A stretch of 9,491 bases of DNA, taken from contig PLRZ01000515.1 of NCBI GenBank assembly GCA_003164075.1, positions 1-9,491 on the forward strand. Direction: 5' to 3'. The DNA comes from Bryobacterales bacterium (GTDB lineage Bacteria; Acidobacteriota; Terriglobia; Bryobacterales; Bryobacteraceae). Positions within the stretch are counted from its first letter, which is position 1; the number at the start of each line of letters is the position of its first letter. The notes beneath the pieces are model-generated. The model was not told the origin of the DNA and did not search any database. It saw nothing but the letters and a program-made list of their open reading frames with translations. Made by a program: the position numbers and the translations under genes. Positions 5,474 through 9,491 of the stretch are shown here, piece after piece.

Positions 5474-6504
5474 CAATGATCGATCTGCGTAGCGACACCG
5501 TCACCAAGCCCACGCCGGAGATGCGGCGCGCCATGATGGAGGCCGAGGTTGGCGACGATGTATACGGTGAGGACCCTACCGTGAACCTTCTGGAAGAGCG
5601 GGCCGCCGAAGCTGCCGGCAAACAGGCGGCGCTCTTCGTCCCCACCGGGACCATGGGGAATACCATCGCGACAAAACTGCTGACCGAACACGGCCAGGAA
5701 GTGATCTGCGATTCCCGCGCGCACATACTGGACTATGAACTGGCCATGGTGGCGTGGTTTTCCGGCTGCGTGGTTCGCGCCATCCCCACCGCCGACGGAA
5801 TTCTCTCCTGGGACGAAGTGAAGCGCTTCATCAAGCCCGTGAATCCGAACACCGCGCCCACCGGGATGGTGGAAATCGAGAACACTCACAATATGGCGGG
5901 GGGCACCGTCTACCCCATGGAGACCGTCTACGAGATCTGCGACGGCGCGCATGAGTACGGGGTGAAGGTCCACATGGATGGCGCGCGCATCTTCAACGCG
6001 GCGGAGGCCACGGGACTGCCCGTCCGCGAGATCTGCGCCCCCGCCGACACGGTGATGTTTTGCCTGTCCAAAGGTCTGGGAGCGCCGGCCGGCTCCATAC
6101 TGGCCGGACCCGCCAACCTCATCGCCAAGGGGCGCATTTACCGTAAACGGCTGGGAGGCGGAATGCGGCAGGTGGGCGTGCTGGCGGCCGCCGGCCTCAT
6201 CGCTTTGGAAGACTCCCCCCGGAAGCTGGCCGCCGATCATGCCAACGCGCGTTTCCTGGCCGAAGGGCTGGCGCGCATCCCCGGAATTCAGATCGACGTC
6301 GCTCGGGTGGCCACCAACATTGTGGTCTTCGACGTCAGCGGCACGCGCCACGCGCCCGCGGCCATCAGCGTGCTACTGAAACGCCACGGCGTGCTAATGA
6401 ATGCGATTAATGATCGACAGGTGCGCGCGGTGACGCACTACGACGTCACCCGTGAAGATTGCGCACAGGCATTGGCGGCCGTGGCGGAGGTAGTTGCCGC
6501 ATAG
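5470..6504 (+). CDS. ltaE: Low-specificity L-threonine aldolase (PLP-dependent)
   Basis: This 344-residue fold-type I PLP enzyme splits L-threonine or L-allo-threonine into glycine and acetaldehyde. The family signature IDLRSDTVTKPTPEMRRAM (4-22), GDDVYGEDPTVN (28-39) and FVPTGTMGN (56-64) opens the protein. H85 in SRAHI is the PLP-stacking histidine position. HMDGAR (168-173) supplies the aspartate and arginine that hold the cofactor. CLSKGLGAPAGS (198-209) carries the PLP lysine K201. The start ATG 5470 overlaps the hemW stop and has AGGAA ~12 bases upstream; ATG 5476 is an alternative. No strong terminator follows. A CCCC-N6-GGGG hairpin at 6517-6530 lacks a T run. Its pairing with hemW is probably only shared transcription, although glycine metabolism and haem handling could be loosely linked. 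Confidence 0.93.
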   Translation: MTMIDLRSDTVTKPTPEMRRAMMEAEVGDDVYGEDPTVNLLEERAAEAAGKQAALFVPTGTMGNTIATKLLTEHGQEVICDSRAHILDYELAMVAWFSGCVVRAIPTADGILSWDEVKRFIKPVNPNTAPTGMVEIENTHNMAGGTVYPMETVYEICDGAHEYGVKVHMDGARIFNAAEATGLPVREICAPADTVMFCLSKGLGAPAGSILAGPANLIAKGRIYRKRLGGGMRQVGVLAAAGLIALEDSPRKLAADHANARFLAEGLARIPGIQIDVARVATNIVVFDVSGTRHAPAAISVLLKRHGVLMNAINDRQVRAVTHYDVTREDCAQALAAVAEVVAA

Positions 6505-6592
6505 AACCGCAGGTGTCCCCTCTGACGGGGCGAAACGTCTTACTATGGTTATTCATCCTTCTTCAAACACCCTGACAGGACTGGAAGTGTAA

Positions 6593-9397
6593 ATGTCGAG
6601 ACCGGTTGGAAAGTTGTGCGGGATTTTGCTGCTGGCAGGCAGCTCATTGGCGTGGGCGCAGCAATATACGTTAACGACTGCCGCTGGGGGCGCGCCACCC
6701 CCCACGCCGGTTTCGGCGACGAGCACCTCCATCGGGCAACCGGGCCGGGTGACCGTCGATACCAAGGGCAACGTCTACTTCAGCAGCTCGAACGCCGTTT
6801 TCAAGATCGACGGCAGCGGGAATCTGACTGTAGTGGCGGGCAATTCCCGCCCGGGGTACTCCGGCGACGGAGGACCGGCCTTGCAGGCGCAATTGAATTC
6901 GCCACAGGGACTGGCTTTCGATAAAACGGGCAATCTCTACATCGCCGATTCCAAGAACAATCGCGTCCGCATGGTCGATACCGCGGGCAAAATTACCATT
7001 TTCGCCGGGACCGGCGCTTCCAGCCCGGGCGGCGCAGGCACTTTCAATGACGGCGGGCTGGCAATCAACAGCCTGCTGCGTCTGCCCAGCGGCGTGTTCG
7101 TGGATGGCAGCGGCAACGTGTTTATCGCCGACACCGGCGACAATGTCATCCGCAAGGTGACCACCGACGGCATTATCAACACCGTGGTGGGAGACGGCTA
7201 TGGGGCGTTTCTGGGAGATACCCTGCCGGCCATCAATGCGGAGTTGCATACCCCCACGGACGTATACGTGGATTCCTCCGGCAACATCTACATTGCCGAC
7301 TCCGCCAATGCGGCCATCCGCGAAGTCACCGCTTCCACGGGCATCATCAACACCGTGGCGGGCAACCAGACCGTGGGCGACACCGGCGATACCGGACCCG
7401 CTACCAGCGCCGGCATAACCGTGCCGTACGCGGTAGTGGTGGATTCGTCCGGCAACATATTCTTCGCCGAGAATGGCGACGGCAAAGTCCGCAAAGTCAC
7501 CATTGCCACGAACATCATCACCACGGTAGTCGGCGCCGGGACCAACGGTTTCGGCGGCGATGGCTCGTCGGCGGTGAAGGCGCTGTTGAACTTTCCCACC
7601 GGAGTGGCGCTGGATTCGTCGGGCAATATCTACATCGCCGATTCGTTAAATCGCCGCATCCGTAAGGTGGCGGGGACTACCATATCGACCCTTGCGGGGA
7701 ATGGCGTCTTGAGCTATTCCGGCGACGGAGGTGCGGCGACCTCCGCGCAACTCAACACGCCGGACGCCGTGGCCGTGGATTCGTCCGGCAATTTGTATAT
7801 CGCCGACACCTTTAATAACGTGGTCCGCAAGGTCACGGCCGCGGGCATAATCAGCACCATCGCCGGCACTGGCGCCGCCGGTTTCGGAGGCGACGGGGGG
7901 GCGGCCACGGCCGCGCAACTGAATGGTCCACAGGGCATCGCGGTGGATTCGAGCGGTAATGTTTATGTCGCCGATACGCAGAACGCGCGCGTCCGCAAAA
8001 TCTCCGGCGGCGCCATCAATACCGTCGCGGGCAACGGCACCGCAGGGTATGGCGGCGACGGGAGCGCGGCCACGGCCGCGCAACTGGACGACCCCATCGG
8101 GTTGGCGGTAGACTCCGCGGGCAATCTGTACATCGCCGATTTCATCAACAGCCGCATTCGTAAAGTTTCGGGCGGCAACATCGCCACGGTAGCCGGCACC
8201 GGTCTCTCCGGGTATTCGGGCGACGGCGGCCCGGCAACCAGCGCACAGCTCTATAACCCGGCGGGTGTCGCGGTGGATGCCAACGGCAATCTGTATATCG
8301 CCGATCTCGGTAACAACGCCGTCCGCAAGATCTCCGGCGGCAATATCGCCACAGTGGCCGGGAACGGTCTCCCCGGAGTGTCGGGCGATGGCGGGCAGGC
8401 TACTGCCGCGGAAGTGGGGAGCCCCACCGGAGTCGCGGTGGATGCCTCGGGCAATCTCTATATCGCCAATGGCAGCGCCAGCGTCCGCAAGGTTTATACC
8501 AGCGGCTTCATCACCACCATCGCCGGCAACGGAACGCGTGGCTATAGCGGAGACGGCGGTTCGGCTCCGTTCGGCACGTTGAGCGCCCCCTACTCGGTGG
8601 CGTTGACTTCGAACGGAAACGTGTATATTGCCGATTCCGGCAACAATGCCATTCGCCTGCTGACCTTTGGCGGCTACGAGTTGTCGATTGCCGCGGTGGC
8701 GAATGCCGCCAGCGGTCTGACGGGTCCGGTATCGGGCGGCGAAGTGGTGGTGTTTTATGGCGCCGGCATGGGTCCCGGGGGGCTGACGGTGAATCAGGCC
8801 AACGCCAACGGCCAGTACAGCTCCAGCCTGGCGGGCGTGACGGTGGACTTCGGCACTTACCAGGCGCCGATACTCTACGTTTCGCCTAATCAGGTGGCGG
8901 TGGTGGTTCCGTTCGAAGTCAGCGGACAGACGGTGCAGGTGTCTACGCAATACCAGGGCGAGTTTGCCACGCCATTCCCGGTATCGGTGGCGCAAGCCAC
9001 TCCCGGGATCTTCACCGCCAATCTCTCGGGCCAGGGATTAGCCGCCGCCATCAACATACAGAATGGCGCCTATAGCTACAACAGTGCGGCGAACCCGGCC
9101 AATGCGGGCGATTTCGTGGAGATCTACCTGACAGGAGCGGGCCAGACCAGCCCGTCCGGTGTGGACGGCCAGGCATATACCGGAACGGCGTCGTGTGTTC
9201 TGCCCGTTACGGTAACCGTTGGCGGCAAGACTGCCCCTACGAATTATTGCGGTGGCGTACCGGGCCAGATTCCGGGGCTGACGCAAATCAACGTAGCGAT
9301 TCCGACCGGATTGACGGCCGGCCTGGCTCCGGTGACGGTACAACTCGGCGGCGTCAGCGCGCAAAGCGGAGTGACGATCGCGGTCTCGGGACAGTAA
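6593..9397 (+). CDS. Secreted NHL-repeat beta-propeller protein with C-terminal TIGR03437 domain
   Basis: This 934-residue exported protein begins with a signal peptide: MSRPVGK, a hydrophobic core around CGILLLAGSSLA, and an AWA-QQ cleavage site after residue 22. Residues 50-690 hold twelve NHL units of the form P-x-G-V-A-V-D-x-S-G-N-x-Y-I-A-D, starting at residues 50, 104, 165, 221, 278, 335, 390, 446, 501, 556, 611 and 666. Most units also carry a T-x-A-G-x-G-x-x-G-[YF]-x-G-D-G-G-x-A-x-x-A-Q-L stretch. Twelve blades would make two six-bladed propellers. Residues ~697-934 match the TIGR03437 domain typical of Solibacter-type acidobacteria, with YVSPNQVAVVVPFEV, TPGIFT, EIYLTGAGQT, and C868/C886, which could form a disulfide. 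Such proteins are presumed extracellular binding or structural proteins; the ligand is unknown. The ATG has GGAAG five bases upstream. Confidence 0.92.
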   Translation: MSRPVGKLCGILLLAGSSLAWAQQYTLTTAAGGAPPPTPVSATSTSIGQPGRVTVDTKGNVYFSSSNAVFKIDGSGNLTVVAGNSRPGYSGDGGPALQAQLNSPQGLAFDKTGNLYIADSKNNRVRMVDTAGKITIFAGTGASSPGGAGTFNDGGLAINSLLRLPSGVFVDGSGNVFIADTGDNVIRKVTTDGIINTVVGDGYGAFLGDTLPAINAELHTPTDVYVDSSGNIYIADSANAAIREVTASTGIINTVAGNQTVGDTGDTGPATSAGITVPYAVVVDSSGNIFFAENGDGKVRKVTIATNIITTVVGAGTNGFGGDGSSAVKALLNFPTGVALDSSGNIYIADSLNRRIRKVAGTTISTLAGNGVLSYSGDGGAATSAQLNTPDAVAVDSSGNLYIADTFNNVVRKVTAAGIISTIAGTGAAGFGGDGGAATAAQLNGPQGIAVDSSGNVYVADTQNARVRKISGGAINTVAGNGTAGYGGDGSAATAAQLDDPIGLAVDSAGNLYIADFINSRIRKVSGGNIATVAGTGLSGYSGDGGPATSAQLYNPAGVAVDANGNLYIADLGNNAVRKISGGNIATVAGNGLPGVSGDGGQATAAEVGSPTGVAVDASGNLYIANGSASVRKVYTSGFITTIAGNGTRGYSGDGGSAPFGTLSAPYSVALTSNGNVYIADSGNNAIRLLTFGGYELSIAAVANAASGLTGPVSGGEVVVFYGAGMGPGGLTVNQANANGQYSSSLAGVTVDFGTYQAPILYVSPNQVAVVVPFEVSGQTVQVSTQYQGEFATPFPVSVAQATPGIFTANLSGQGLAAAINIQNGAYSYNSAANPANAGDFVEIYLTGAGQTSPSGVDGQAYTGTASCVLPVTVTVGGKTAPTNYCGGVPGQIPGLTQINVAIPTGLTAGLAPVTVQLGGVSAQSGVTIAVSGQ
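6740..8662 (+). repeat. Twelve in-frame NHL repeat units, ~165 bp period
   Basis: The coding repeat has a spacing of 54 to 61 codons, and 55 to 56 codons through units 6-12. Units 6 to 10 are the most alike. Unit 1 (YFSSS), unit 5 (FFAE) and unit 11 (YIAN) depart from the YIAD ending. Unit 2 has the longest spacer (61 codons), where the GDGG block is replaced by an S-P-G-G-A-G-T-F-N-D-G-G stretch. The pattern fits growth of the array by internal duplication. Confidence 0.85.
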
Positions 9398-9402
9398 CGC
9401 GG

Positions 9403-9467
9403 GTCGCCGCCAGGTTTCAGCACGGGTGCCGCATCGAGTCGCGGTCCACGGCGCCGCTGACGGCGAC
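9403..9467. other. Long-loop inverted repeat after the NHL gene
   Basis: GTCGCCGCCAG (9403-9413) pairs with CTGACGGCGAC (9457-9467) at ten of eleven positions, separated by 43 bases. It lies just past the NHL protein stop and could help end the transcript, but there is no T run and the loop is long. The last 94 bases of the window contain no gene I can support. Confidence 0.25.
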
Positions 9468-9491
9468 GAGGAAGAATTGTCGATCCTATGG

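Noticed and set aside
5086..6351. A 421-codon open frame on the minus strand across hemW and the threonine aldolase gene
   Set aside because: It runs antisense to two genes with complete catalytic motifs. The open frame is explained by high GC at third codon positions.
6740..8662. CRISPR-like regular repeat array
   Set aside because: The ~165-bp period is in frame, the repeats are degenerate, and they encode NHL units within one long gene.
7646..8995. A 449-codon open frame on the minus strand inside the NHL gene
   Set aside because: It mirrors the GC-rich repeat coding on the plus strand. Its translation is low-complexity and repetitive with no family signature, while the plus strand has clear domains and a signal peptide.
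9398..9491. End of a minus-strand gene entering from the right
   Set aside because: A frame reading FFLVAVSGAVDRDS is interrupted by a stop near 9486-9488, leaving only about 20 codons without support.

Overview
The window looks like chromosomal DNA from an acidobacterium of the Solibacter/Bryobacter type. The main evidence is the secreted NHL-repeat protein at the right end, whose last ~235 residues match the C-terminal domain known as TIGR03437 (the 'Solibacter uncharacterized C-terminal domain'). High GC, hopanoid-type squalene genes and densely packed toxin-antitoxin pairs fit this. Taxonomy is inferred from content only, since no rRNA gene is present.

Left part (1-1118): the 3' end of a squalene/phytoene synthase family gene (probably hpnC) overlaps by ATGA with a complete hpnD. 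Together with HpnE these convert farnesyl diphosphate to squalene for hopanoids. hpnE does not follow here. The 3' end of hpnD faces a ~156-bp imperfect palindromic repeat (1128-1283) that resembles a MITE or REP/BIME element and fills most of the gap between convergent genes.

Middle (1311-4195): two unrelated type II toxin-antitoxin modules flank a HAD-family phosphatase. On the minus strand lies a DUF1778 antitoxin/GNAT acetyltransferase toxin pair (TacAT/AtaRT type) with a readable promoter, a strong ribosome binding site and a candidate operator. On the plus strand lies a VapBC pair (ribbon-helix-helix antitoxin, PIN-domain RNase toxin) with a near-consensus promoter. The HAD gene is on the minus strand between them. 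About 440 bases between the HAD gene and vapB hold only what looks like the remnant of a small secreted-protein gene, an AT-rich inverted repeat and the vapBC promoter.

Right part (4394-9397, plus strand): hemW (radical SAM haem chaperone) and a low-specificity L-threonine aldolase gene overlap by ATGA and are probably co-transcribed. After an 88-bp gap comes a 934-residue secreted protein with twelve NHL units at a ~55-residue period, enough for two six-bladed beta-propellers, plus the TIGR03437 domain.

Most genes belong to known families. I see no convincing new multi-gene system. The points most worth checking are the palindromic element, the clustering of two toxin-antitoxin systems beside the hopanoid genes, the signal-peptide gene remnant, the hemW start region with its 12-bp tandem repeats, and the architecture of the NHL protein.
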